Positions 34,087 to 41,007 of a DNA stretch of 64,000 nucleotides are shown in pieces. The notes beneath the pieces are model-generated. The model worked only from the letters and a program-made list of their open reading frames with translations. It searched no databases and had not been told where the DNA came from. Made by a program: the position numbers and the translations under genes. This stretch comes from Sphingopyxis sp. LK2115 (GTDB lineage: Bacteria; Pseudomonadota; Alphaproteobacteria; Sphingomonadales; Sphingomonadaceae). The stretch covers positions 236,131-300,130 of the forward strand of contig NZ_JABWGQ010000060.1 of the NCBI RefSeq assembly GCF_014595975.1, written 5' to 3'. The stretch's first letter is position 1. Each line of letters begins with the position of its first letter.

Positions 34087-34542
34087 TCAATCGAAGACCT
34101 CGGCGCCGCCGATCGTTTCGCCCTCGGCCAGCAGCCCGGCGCCGGGAACGTGGTTGAACTCGATACGGATGCCGTCGGGATCCTCGAAGAGGATCGAATA
34201 ATAGCCGGGCGCCCATGGTTCCTCCTGCGGGCCGTGGACGATCCCGATGTCGGTCCGATCCTTCAAAAAGCTGTAGAGGCGGTCGACCGCATCGCGATCG
34301 CGCATACGGAAGCAGGCGTGGTGCAGCCCCGGCGCACCCTGGTCGAAGCGTTTGCCGACATTCTCCGCGCTGGGCGTGCGGATGCCGATCGCGGTGCGCC
34401 CGCCGACGCCGTAAAGCATCGCGTCGCTGTCGAGCACGATCTTGAGGTCGAGATAACGAATGAGGTCGCGCCAGAAGGCGGTCGAGCGCGCAAAGTCGCC
34501 TGCGGTCAGGATGACATGCGCGACGCCGTTGAGATCGTTCAT
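34087..34542 (-). CDS. VOC (glyoxalase/bleomycin-resistance fold) family protein
   Basis: 151 residues with paired beta-alpha-beta-beta-beta modules: H-V-I-L-T-A-G-D-F-A-R-S-T-A-F-W at the start, H-H-A-C-F-R-M in the centre and F-E-D-P-D-G-I-R-I-E-F-N near the end, giving the usual His/Glu metal positions. Members include glyoxalases, dioxygenases and epimerases. The reaction here is not determined. Its ATG overlaps the M20 gene stop (ATGA), so the two are cotranslated and may act on related substrates. Confidence 0.85.
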   Translation of the reverse strand: MNDLNGVAHVILTAGDFARSTAFWRDLIRYLDLKIVLDSDAMLYGVGGRTAIGIRTPSAENVGKRFDQGAPGLHHACFRMRDRDAVDRLYSFLKDRTDIGIVHGPQEEPWAPGYYSILFEDPDGIRIEFNHVPGAGLLAEGETIGGAEVFD

Positions 34543-36077
34543 TTTATCGCGGCCAGCACATAGAGGAATTCGGCGAAACCCATCGTCGCATCGACCAGCC
34601 CGGCGACCTTGGGATTGGTCGAATCGATCAGGAAATATTCGTCGGGGGCGTGCGCGCCCGACCCGTGTCCGATGCCGAAATGGGCGGCGGCGATCGACAC
34701 CGGCGGCGCGGTAAAGGTCACGCCCGGCCAGCTGCCCGCCATGCGCGGGTTGAGGCTCGTCGCAACGCCGAGTCGCTTGTAGGTTGCGAGTTCAGAGCGG
34801 ACGAGGCGGCTGTCCTCGGCGACTTCGGTGGGGTCATAGCCGCCCGAAACATTCATCTCGACATCGGTGAAGCCATGTTTGTCGAGATGCGCTCGCAGCT
34901 TCTGTTCGGCCTCCGCACGCGTCTGGTTGGGGACGAGGCGGAGGTCGAGCTTGGCGACGGCGCGGCCGGGCAGGATCGTCTTGCCGCCGGGGCCGGTATA
35001 GCCCGCGACCAGCCCCTCGATATTGACCGTCGGTTGCTGCGCCAGCCGGATCAGCGCGTCGTCATAGGTGAGGTTGTCGATCCAGTGGGTGACGCCGAGC
35101 GCCTGTTTCTGCGCGGCTTCGTCGCCGGCTTTGGCGGCCTCGCGGATCAGCGTTTTTTCGCGTGTCGTGAGCGGGCGGACATTTTCGAACCAGCCATCGA
35201 TCGCGGGCGTATTGCCGTCCCTGGTCACCAGCGTTTGCAGCGCCTGCACCAGCCGCCATGCGGGGGAATCGACCATCGCCTTCAGGCTCGAATGCACATC
35301 CTTTTTCGGTCCACGGCCCCATTTTTCGCCGCTCGCGACCAGTTCGAGTTCGATGATGCCTTTGGAACCAAGATTGACCGTGACATGGCCGTTCTGACCC
35401 TGCGAGGCGAAGGGGATGAAGATGCCCTCGCATTTCCGGAGCGCGGCCAGAACATTGGGCTTGGTCGCGATCTGGCGAAAGTGCGGCGACCCGATCTCCT
35501 CCTCGCCTTCGCAGACGAGCACGATATTGACCGGCAGCTTGGCCTTTGCAGCGCGGATGGCGTGGAGCGCGGCGAGGAAGGCGGCCTCCGGTCCCTTCTG
35601 GTTCACCGCGCCGCGGCCCATGATCGCCCGGCCGAAACCGGGGCGGTCGACCATCTTGCCTTCGAGCGGCGGCGACGACCATTCGGACGCATCGAACTGC
35701 TTCACGTCATACATGAAATAAATGCCGAGCGTGCGCGGGGCGCCGACGTCGATCGTGCCGAACACGCCGGGATGGCCGTCGGTGGGGACGATCTCGACAT
35801 TGGTGAAGCCCGCGTCGCGCGCGAGCTCCGCCATGAAAGCCGCACCTTCGGCCATGTTCAGATTTTCGGCGGCAATCGACGGCAGCGCGATCCAGTCGCG
35901 GATGCGCTGGATCGAGGCGGCCTTGCCCGCTTCAGCGGCCTTGCGGATCGCGGCCATGGGCCCATCGGCAGCGATTGTGGGTAAGGGCCGCATCAACGCG
36001 GCGCCGGCGCTGAGCATGGCGGCGCCGCGGATCAGCTCGCGGCGGTTCAGTCGGTCCAGCTCACGAATATCCATCAT
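34539..36077 (-). CDS. Tat-exported M20-family metallopeptidase homologue with altered metal site
   Basis: 512 residues from ATG 36077; an ATG one codon later has better spacing to AGGGGA. The N-terminus carries a twin-arginine signal (N-R-R-E-L-I-R, R12-R13), so the protein is exported folded. The fold matches the CNDP-like dipeptidase branch: G-E-E-E-I-G-S (190s), H-S-S-L-K-A and the terminal G-A-H-A-P-D-E. But the first zinc ligand position (G-H-x-D) reads F-M-Y-D with Met122, and the bridging Asp of G-R-G-x-x-D is Asn159. It may use another metal arrangement, be non-catalytic, or hydrolyse by another route. It is translationally coupled to the VOC gene. Confidence 0.8.
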   Translation of the reverse strand: MMDIRELDRLNRRELIRGAAMLSAGAALMRPLPTIAADGPMAAIRKAAEAGKAASIQRIRDWIALPSIAAENLNMAEGAAFMAELARDAGFTNVEIVPTDGHPGVFGTIDVGAPRTLGIYFMYDVKQFDASEWSSPPLEGKMVDRPGFGRAIMGRGAVNQKGPEAAFLAALHAIRAAKAKLPVNIVLVCEGEEEIGSPHFRQIATKPNVLAALRKCEGIFIPFASQGQNGHVTVNLGSKGIIELELVASGEKWGRGPKKDVHSSLKAMVDSPAWRLVQALQTLVTRDGNTPAIDGWFENVRPLTTREKTLIREAAKAGDEAAQKQALGVTHWIDNLTYDDALIRLAQQPTVNIEGLVAGYTGPGGKTILPGRAVAKLDLRLVPNQTRAEAEQKLRAHLDKHGFTDVEMNVSGGYDPTEVAEDSRLVRSELATYKRLGVATSLNPRMAGSWPGVTFTAPPVSIAAAHFGIGHGSGAHAPDEYFLIDSTNPKVAGLVDATMGFAEFLYVLAAIK

Positions 36078-36152
36078 GCGTCCCCTGCTATGGCTGCGTT
36101 GCGGGGAGTGTTCTTTATATCGAACGACTTGGCAAGGCGGCACCGGCAATAT

Positions 36153-36168
36153 CCCGGCCTTCGCCGGG
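36153..36168. repeat. Diverged copy of the CCCGGC palindromic repeat
   Basis: CCCGGC-CTTC-GCCGGG, with further partial pairing of ATC and GAT outside, resembles the hairpin at 3869-3894. It lies in the 5' region of the M20 gene, between it and the fumarase gene. Confidence 0.4.
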
Positions 36169-36315
36169 GCGATGGGGAAGGGAATGTCAGGCCGCGTCGT
36201 TGAACGCGGAAATGCGGGCGGGACAGGCGATCGTCGTGAGGCATTGGTGTTCTCCCGAATCAAAGAGAACACCCCTTTAGTCAGATAACCGGACCCTGCT
36301 CCAAATAGTCAGATT

Positions 36316-36332
36316 AAGTCGCAGAGCGACTT
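36316..36332 (-). terminator. Probable terminator of the fumarase gene
   Basis: AAGTCGC and GCGACTT pair perfectly around a 3-base loop, 5 bases past the fumarase stop on the minus strand. The downstream strand reads AATCTGACTATTT, only moderately T-rich. The position fits a terminator. Confidence 0.5.
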
Positions 36333-36336
36333 CTCA

Positions 36337-37860
36337 TCACACCCCCGCCAGCAATCCTTCGTCCCTGATCCGCTGTTGCCACAGCTTCGGCGCGTTGACG
36401 TGGACATTCTGGCCTTCGCTGTCGACCGCGACCGTCACCGGGAAATCGCGGACCTCGAACTCGTAGATCGCTTCCATGCCGAGGTCGGCGAAGCCGACGA
36501 CCTTGCTGCCCTTGATCGCGCGCGCCACCAGATAGGCGGCGCCGCCGACCGCCATCAGATAGGCGCTTTTGTGCTTCGCGATCGATTGCGTCGCGGCGGG
36601 GCCGCGTTCGGCCTTGCCGACGCAGGCGAGCAGGCCTTGCCCCAGCATCATGTCCATGAACTTGTCCATGCGCGTCGCGGTCGTGGGACCCGCGGGGCCG
36701 ACGATTTCTTCGCCCACCGGATCGACCGGGCCGACGTAATATATGACGCGGCCCTTGAACTCGACGGGCAGTTCCTCGCCCTTCGCCAGCATGTCGGCGA
36801 TGCGCTTGTGCGCGGCGTCGCGGCCGGTGAGCATCTTGCCGTTGAGGAGCAAACGGTCGCCCTGTTTCCAGCTCGCAACAACTTCGGGGGTGAGATTGTC
36901 GAGGTCGACCCGGATCGCCGCCGTGTCGGGTTTCCAGTCGATTTGGGGATAGTCGGCGAGCACCGGGGGTTCGAGATAGGCGGGGCCGCTGCCGTCGAGC
37001 GTCACATGCGCATGTCTTGTTGCGGCGCAATTGGGGATCATCGCGACGGGTTTCGACGCGGCGTGCGTCGGCCAGTCGGCGATCTTGACGTCGAGCACGG
37101 TGGAAAGACCGCCCAGCCCCTGCGCGCCGATGCCAAGTGCATTGACCTTTTCATAAAGCTCGATGCGCAGTTCCTCGGTCGGATTGCTCGGCCCGCGCGC
37201 GAGCAGCTCGGTCATGTCGATCGGGTCCATCAGCGACTGTTTGGCAAGCAGCATCGCCTTTTCCGCCGTGCCGCCGATGCCGATGCCGAGCATCCCCGGC
37301 GGGCACCAGCCGGCGCCCATTTGCGGCACCATTTCGAGCACCCAGTCGACGATGCTGTCGCTGGGGTTCATCATCTTGAACTTCGACTTATTCTCGCTGC
37401 CGCCGCCTTTCGCCGCGACGTCGATCACGACCTTGGCGCCGGGGACCATTTCGACGTTGAGCACCGAGGGCGTGTTATCCCTGGTGTTGACGCGGCTGAA
37501 CGCGGGGTCGGCCAGGATCGAGGCACGCAGTTTGTTGTCAGGGTGAAGATAGGCGCGGCGCACGCCTTCATCGACAACTTGCTGAAGGCTGCGCTGGCTG
37601 TCGAGGCGGCAGTCCATGCCCCATTTGATGAAGACGGTGACGATGCCGGTATCCTGGCAGATCGGGCGATGCCCTTCGGCGCACATGCGGCTGTTCGACA
37701 ATATCTGTGCCATCGCGTCCTTCGCGGCGGGCGACACTTCGCGTTCATAGGCAGCGGCGAGCGCGCGAATATAGTCCATCGGATGAAAATAGCTGATGTA
37801 CTGGAGCGCGTCGGCGATCGTTTCGATCAGATCGTCTTCGCGGATGATGACGGTGTTCAT
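36337..37860 (-). CDS. fumA: Class I (iron-sulfur) fumarate hydratase
   Basis: 507 residues, normal length for a single-chain class I fumarase, which interconverts fumarate and malate with a labile [4Fe-4S] cluster. Visible are I-C-Q-D-T-G early on, A-G-W-C-P-P-G and G-G-T-A-E-K-A in the alpha part, and P-N-C-A-A-T-R-H between alpha and beta. The beta domain follows with G-P-T-T-A-T-R-M and G-K-A-E-R-G. The cysteines in these motifs are the cluster ligands in the family. It is divergent from merC and acts in the TCA cycle. Confidence 0.93.
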   Translation of the reverse strand: MNTVIIREDDLIETIADALQYISYFHPMDYIRALAAAYEREVSPAAKDAMAQILSNSRMCAEGHRPICQDTGIVTVFIKWGMDCRLDSQRSLQQVVDEGVRRAYLHPDNKLRASILADPAFSRVNTRDNTPSVLNVEMVPGAKVVIDVAAKGGGSENKSKFKMMNPSDSIVDWVLEMVPQMGAGWCPPGMLGIGIGGTAEKAMLLAKQSLMDPIDMTELLARGPSNPTEELRIELYEKVNALGIGAQGLGGLSTVLDVKIADWPTHAASKPVAMIPNCAATRHAHVTLDGSGPAYLEPPVLADYPQIDWKPDTAAIRVDLDNLTPEVVASWKQGDRLLLNGKMLTGRDAAHKRIADMLAKGEELPVEFKGRVIYYVGPVDPVGEEIVGPAGPTTATRMDKFMDMMLGQGLLACVGKAERGPAATQSIAKHKSAYLMAVGGAAYLVARAIKGSKVVGFADLGMEAIYEFEVRDFPVTVAVDSEGQNVHVNAPKLWQQRIRDEGLLAGV

Positions 37861-37960
37861 GTGCAGCCTTTCGCCCTTTTGACGGGATTCGGCGTCTCCC
37901 TAGACCCGGCGGGCCGCGACGCAAAGGGGTTTGGCGTGTGCGCAAAAGGCGAAATCCGGC

Positions 37961-37994
37961 GTAATGTGATGTTGTAACCTTGGTCATGTTATGC
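37961..37994. promoter_or_regulatory. Weak candidate metal-regulator (Zur) site
   Basis: The AT-rich stretch in front of the MerC-like gene contains GTAATGTGATGTTGTAAC and a second ATGTTATG. These resemble the ATGTTATA half-sites of alphaproteobacterial Zur boxes, but no clean palindrome forms. A Zur-type gene lies two genes downstream. This is suggestive only. Confidence 0.22.
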
Positions 37995-38031
37995 CATATC
38001 CCCTTCGATCATTGCCGTAACGGAGAATCGG

Positions 38032-38466
38032 GTGACCCAAGTCGCCAGCCCAGCCCCTGTCCTGACGCGCGTCGGCGCGCTGGTTCGGGCTGCGCGCGGG
38101 TCGCGGCCGTTGACGTCGCTGTCGGGCGATCAGCTGGCGATCGGATTGTCGGGGCTGTGCCTGGTCCACTGCCTTGCGACGACGATCTTCTTCGCGTCGA
38201 TCGCATCGGTCGGCGGCGTGTTCCTCGACAATCATCTGTTCCACGAAATCGGGCTGATCGTCGCGATCGGCTTTGCGCTCATCACGCTCGTCGCGGGGGT
38301 GCTCAGCCACGGTTATATGATGCCCTTCGCGGTCGGCAGCTTCGGGCTGGGCATGATGGCGGGCGCGCTGGCGCGGCCGCACGACGGCAGCGAAGTGATC
38401 GCGACGATGATCGGCGTCGCGGTGGTCGCGCTCGGCCACGACCTCAACCGCCGCGCGCGGGGCTGA
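38032..38466 (+). CDS. MerC-domain membrane protein
   Basis: 144 residues from GTG 38032, with GGAG 8 bases upstream. After a basic N-terminus there are four hydrophobic helices. The first contains the paired cysteines C43-L-V-H-C47, typical of the MerC-like proteins common in sphingomonads. True MerC imports mercuric ion. Here the neighbour is a zinc-type Fur regulator and no merR, merA or merT is present, so zinc or other metal transport is more likely. That is inference. Confidence 0.8.
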   Translation: MTQVASPAPVLTRVGALVRAARGSRPLTSLSGDQLAIGLSGLCLVHCLATTIFFASIASVGGVFLDNHLFHEIGLIVAIGFALITLVAGVLSHGYMMPFAVGSFGLGMMAGALARPHDGSEVIATMIGVAVVALGHDLNRRARG

Positions 38467-38565
38467 CCCGGCGCCAAAGCGGAGCGGTCCGACGCTTGCG
38501 GGCACCCCTTAAAGAGCATAGATTGTCCTGGTCGGCGCGGGATTTGCCGCGCGAGAGGAGCCGCC

Positions 38566-39030
38566 ATGGGCCAGCATGACCATCCGCACGTCGAAGCCAG
38601 CGGCGCCTCGCTCGCCAAGGCGGCGCGGGCCGCGCTCGAAGGTGCGGGCGAGGCGTGGACCGATATGCGCGCCGAGATTTTCGGCGCGGTCGCGGCCATC
38701 GGCAAGCCCGCGAGCGCCTATGAGATCGCCGACATCGTTTCGCAGAAACGCGGAAAGCGCGTCGCGCCGAACAGCGTCTATCGCATTCTCGACCTGTTCG
38801 TGGCGAACAACCTCGTTCGCCGGGTCGAAAGCGCCAACGCCTTTGTCGCGAACAGCCACCCTGGATGCCTGCACGACTGCATCTTCCTGATCTGTGATTC
38901 GTGCGGGACGGCGGTGCATGTCGACGACGACAAGCTTTCCACCGGGGTGCGCGCCGCGGCCGAAAAAACCGGCTTTGCCGCCGAGCGTCCGGTGATCGAG
39001 GTGCGTGGCAAATGCGCCGAGTGCCAATAG
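38566..39030 (+). CDS. Fur-family transcriptional repressor, Zur-like
   Basis: 154 residues. The winged helix is in the first half (K-P-A-S-A-Y-E-I-A-D-I-V, then V-A-P-N-S-V-Y-R-I-L-D-L-F). The C-terminal part has two C-x2-C pairs at C110/C113 and C150/C153, forming the structural zinc site, and a His/Cys-containing segment H-P-G-C-L-H-D-C. The H-P-H-V-E N-terminus and this arrangement fit Zur better than Fur. It follows the MerC-like gene by 99 bases. Confidence 0.85.
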   Translation: MGQHDHPHVEASGASLAKAARAALEGAGEAWTDMRAEIFGAVAAIGKPASAYEIADIVSQKRGKRVAPNSVYRILDLFVANNLVRRVESANAFVANSHPGCLHDCIFLICDSCGTAVHVDDDKLSTGVRAAAEKTGFAAERPVIEVRGKCAECQ

Positions 39031-39061
39031 GGTGAACCGCGCTGCATCAGCGGACGGTTGA

Positions 39062-39823
39062 ATGCCGTTCGGGGGGCTTCAGCAATGGATCGAGGCCGAA
39101 CGGGCGCGGCCGCCCGCGCCGACGCGCGCCTGGCACTGGACGCTGGGGTTCGGCCTTGCGGTGCTGGCGTTCGGGGCATGGCTGACGCAGATTTTTCCGC
39201 AGACCGGGCACGACATCGCGCCGGGCTATGGCGCGCCGGTGCTCGCCTTTGAATTTGCGGCGGGGCAGGCCGACCTCGAGGCGATTTTCGGCACCGAGAC
39301 CGATCCGCAGCAGGTCGCGCGGCTCGCCGCGATGCGGACGGGCAATGAACGCGACTATCTTTACATGCTGCTGTATGCGGCTTTCCTCGGCAGCGGCTGC
39401 TTTGCCCTGTGGCGCGAGCTTCGGTTGCGCGCATTGCTCGCCGCGACCTTGCTCCCGCTCGCCGCGGCGCTGTGCGACGCCTATGAAAACTGGTTGCTTT
39501 TCGACATTCAGGCGGCCTTTACCGCGGGCGATTATTCGCCCGCGATGGCGACCCTGCCCTATCCGGTCGCGGCGAAGTTCGGCCTGCTCGCGCTCACCAA
39601 TGTCGTGATCGGCGTCGCGGCGACGCAGTTCGGGCGCTGGTGGGCGCTGTTCGGGACGCTCGCGATCCTTGCCGCGATCCCGACCGCGATGGCGATCATC
39701 ACCCCGGCGGCTTTTGCGTGGATGCTGATCCCCTCGGCGGCGGGGGGCTGGCTGTTGCTGCTTGCGCTCGCCCTGGCGGGAAGCTGGCGGGCGGTTGCAC
39801 GCGGGCAGCCGCTGACCGGATGA
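39062..39823 (+). CDS. Integral membrane protein of unknown function
   Basis: 253 residues with about six hydrophobic helices (first about 25-45, others in 108-125, 133-150, 170-190, 198-220 and 223-242). A loop after the first helix has F-A-A-G-Q-A-D-L-E-A-I-F-G. I recognise no named family. The start ATG at 39062 lacks a strong ribosome site. It follows the zur gene by 31 bases and could be cotranscribed. Confidence 0.65.
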   Translation: MPFGGLQQWIEAERARPPAPTRAWHWTLGFGLAVLAFGAWLTQIFPQTGHDIAPGYGAPVLAFEFAAGQADLEAIFGTETDPQQVARLAAMRTGNERDYLYMLLYAAFLGSGCFALWRELRLRALLAATLLPLAAALCDAYENWLLFDIQAAFTAGDYSPAMATLPYPVAAKFGLLALTNVVIGVAATQFGRWWALFGTLAILAAIPTAMAIITPAAFAWMLIPSAAGGWLLLLALALAGSWRAVARGQPLTG

Positions 39824-39882
39824 CGCTTGCCGGATGATTGGGGCGCTCGCAATTCGGCGCGACATCGCCTATATCGGCGGTC

Positions 39883-40722
39883 ATGTATGACTATGTCTCG
39901 ATAACCGCGGACGACGCGGCCGCCCCGGCGCGTGTGCGCGACGGCACGATCAAGCTCCACGATGAAGCGGGCTTTGCGGGGATGCGCAAGGCGGGGCGCT
40001 TGTCGGCTGAAATCCTCGACGCGCTCGTCCCCTTCGTCCAGCCGGGCGTGACCACCGCGGCGATCGACGACCTTGTCCGCACGATGATGATCGAGGGCGG
40101 GGGCATCCCCGCGACATTGGGCTATCGCGGCTTTACGCACAGCTGCTGCACCAGCATCAATCATGTCGTGTGCCACGGCATCCCCGACGACAAGCCGCTG
40201 CGCGAGGGCGACATCGTCAACATCGACGTCACCAGCATCGTCGACGGCTGGCACGGCGACACCAGCCGCATGTATCTGGTCGGCGAGGTGCCGATCAAGG
40301 CGCGGCGACTGGTCGAAGTCACCTATGAATGTCTGATGCTCGGCATCGAGCAGGCGAAGCCCGGCAACCGCATGGGCGACGTCGCGCACGCGATCCAGAC
40401 GCATGCCGAGCGCCACCGCTATTCGGTGGTGCGCGACTTTTGCGGGCATGGGCTGGGCCAGATGTTCCACGATGCGCCCGAAGTCGTCCACGCCGGGCGT
40501 CCCGGCACCGGGCCGGAGCTTCGTCCCGGCATGTTCTTCACGATCGAACCGATGATCAACACCGGCAAATATGCGGTGAAGATGCTCAATGACGGCTGGA
40601 CCGCGGTAACGCGCGACCGTTCGCTCTCGGCGCAGTTCGAACACAGCATCGGGATCACCGAAACGGGGTGCGAGATTTTTACCGCGAGCCCCAAGGGGCT
40701 GAACGCGCCCCCCTGGGGCTAA
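39883..40722 (+). CDS. map: Type I methionine aminopeptidase
   Basis: 279 residues from ATG 39883; a TTG 15 codons upstream is open but less likely. This cytoplasmic enzyme removes the initiator methionine. The dinuclear metal ligands are all present: Asp in N-I-D-V-T-S, Asp in H-G-D-T-S-R-M-Y, His in G-H-G-L-G, Glu in I-E-P-M-I-N and Glu in Q-F-E-H-S-I. G-Y-R-G-F-T-H-S-C-C-T-S-I-N is the conserved substrate-side segment. The N-terminus is about 20-30 residues longer than the minimal enzyme. Confidence 0.93.
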   Translation: MYDYVSITADDAAAPARVRDGTIKLHDEAGFAGMRKAGRLSAEILDALVPFVQPGVTTAAIDDLVRTMMIEGGGIPATLGYRGFTHSCCTSINHVVCHGIPDDKPLREGDIVNIDVTSIVDGWHGDTSRMYLVGEVPIKARRLVEVTYECLMLGIEQAKPGNRMGDVAHAIQTHAERHRYSVVRDFCGHGLGQMFHDAPEVVHAGRPGTGPELRPGMFFTIEPMINTGKYAVKMLNDGWTAVTRDRSLSAQFEHSIGITETGCEIFTASPKGLNAPPWG

Positions 40723-40964
40723 GCGAAGGCGGTTTCGCGCAGCGATCGCAGATCAGGCAGCGCTTTGTTCGCGCGGAAACGCGCAGGAACAGCGTCGGAC
40801 GCGACGCGGCCTTATGGCCCCTTTGATTGCATCATTCAGAAGGCGGCGGGAAAATGGGGCCTTCCGGCCTGGAAAAACATCCTCGGCGCCTCAGCGTGAA
40901 TCGCTTTTTTCCTCTGCGGTCTCTGCGCGAAATCTTCTTGCACCCGCGCCGCATCGCGCGCAGT

Positions 40965-40982
40965 CTTGACGTTAACGTCAAG
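40965..40982. promoter_or_regulatory. 18-bp perfect palindrome in the PQQ dehydrogenase promoter
   Basis: CTTGACGTTAACGTCAAG is a perfect 18-bp palindrome ending 26 bases before the start of the PQQ dehydrogenase gene, and its TTGACG could be a -35 element. The TTGACGTTAACGTCAA core closely resembles sites of MerR-family LiuR-type regulators of branched-chain and fatty acid catabolism. No MerR gene is nearby. The rest of the 285-base gap holds a T-rich, repeat-like stretch (about 40,880-40,935) but no gene. Confidence 0.65.
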
Positions 40983-41007
40983 CATAGGCGTCGAACGGGA
41001 GAGCGAT

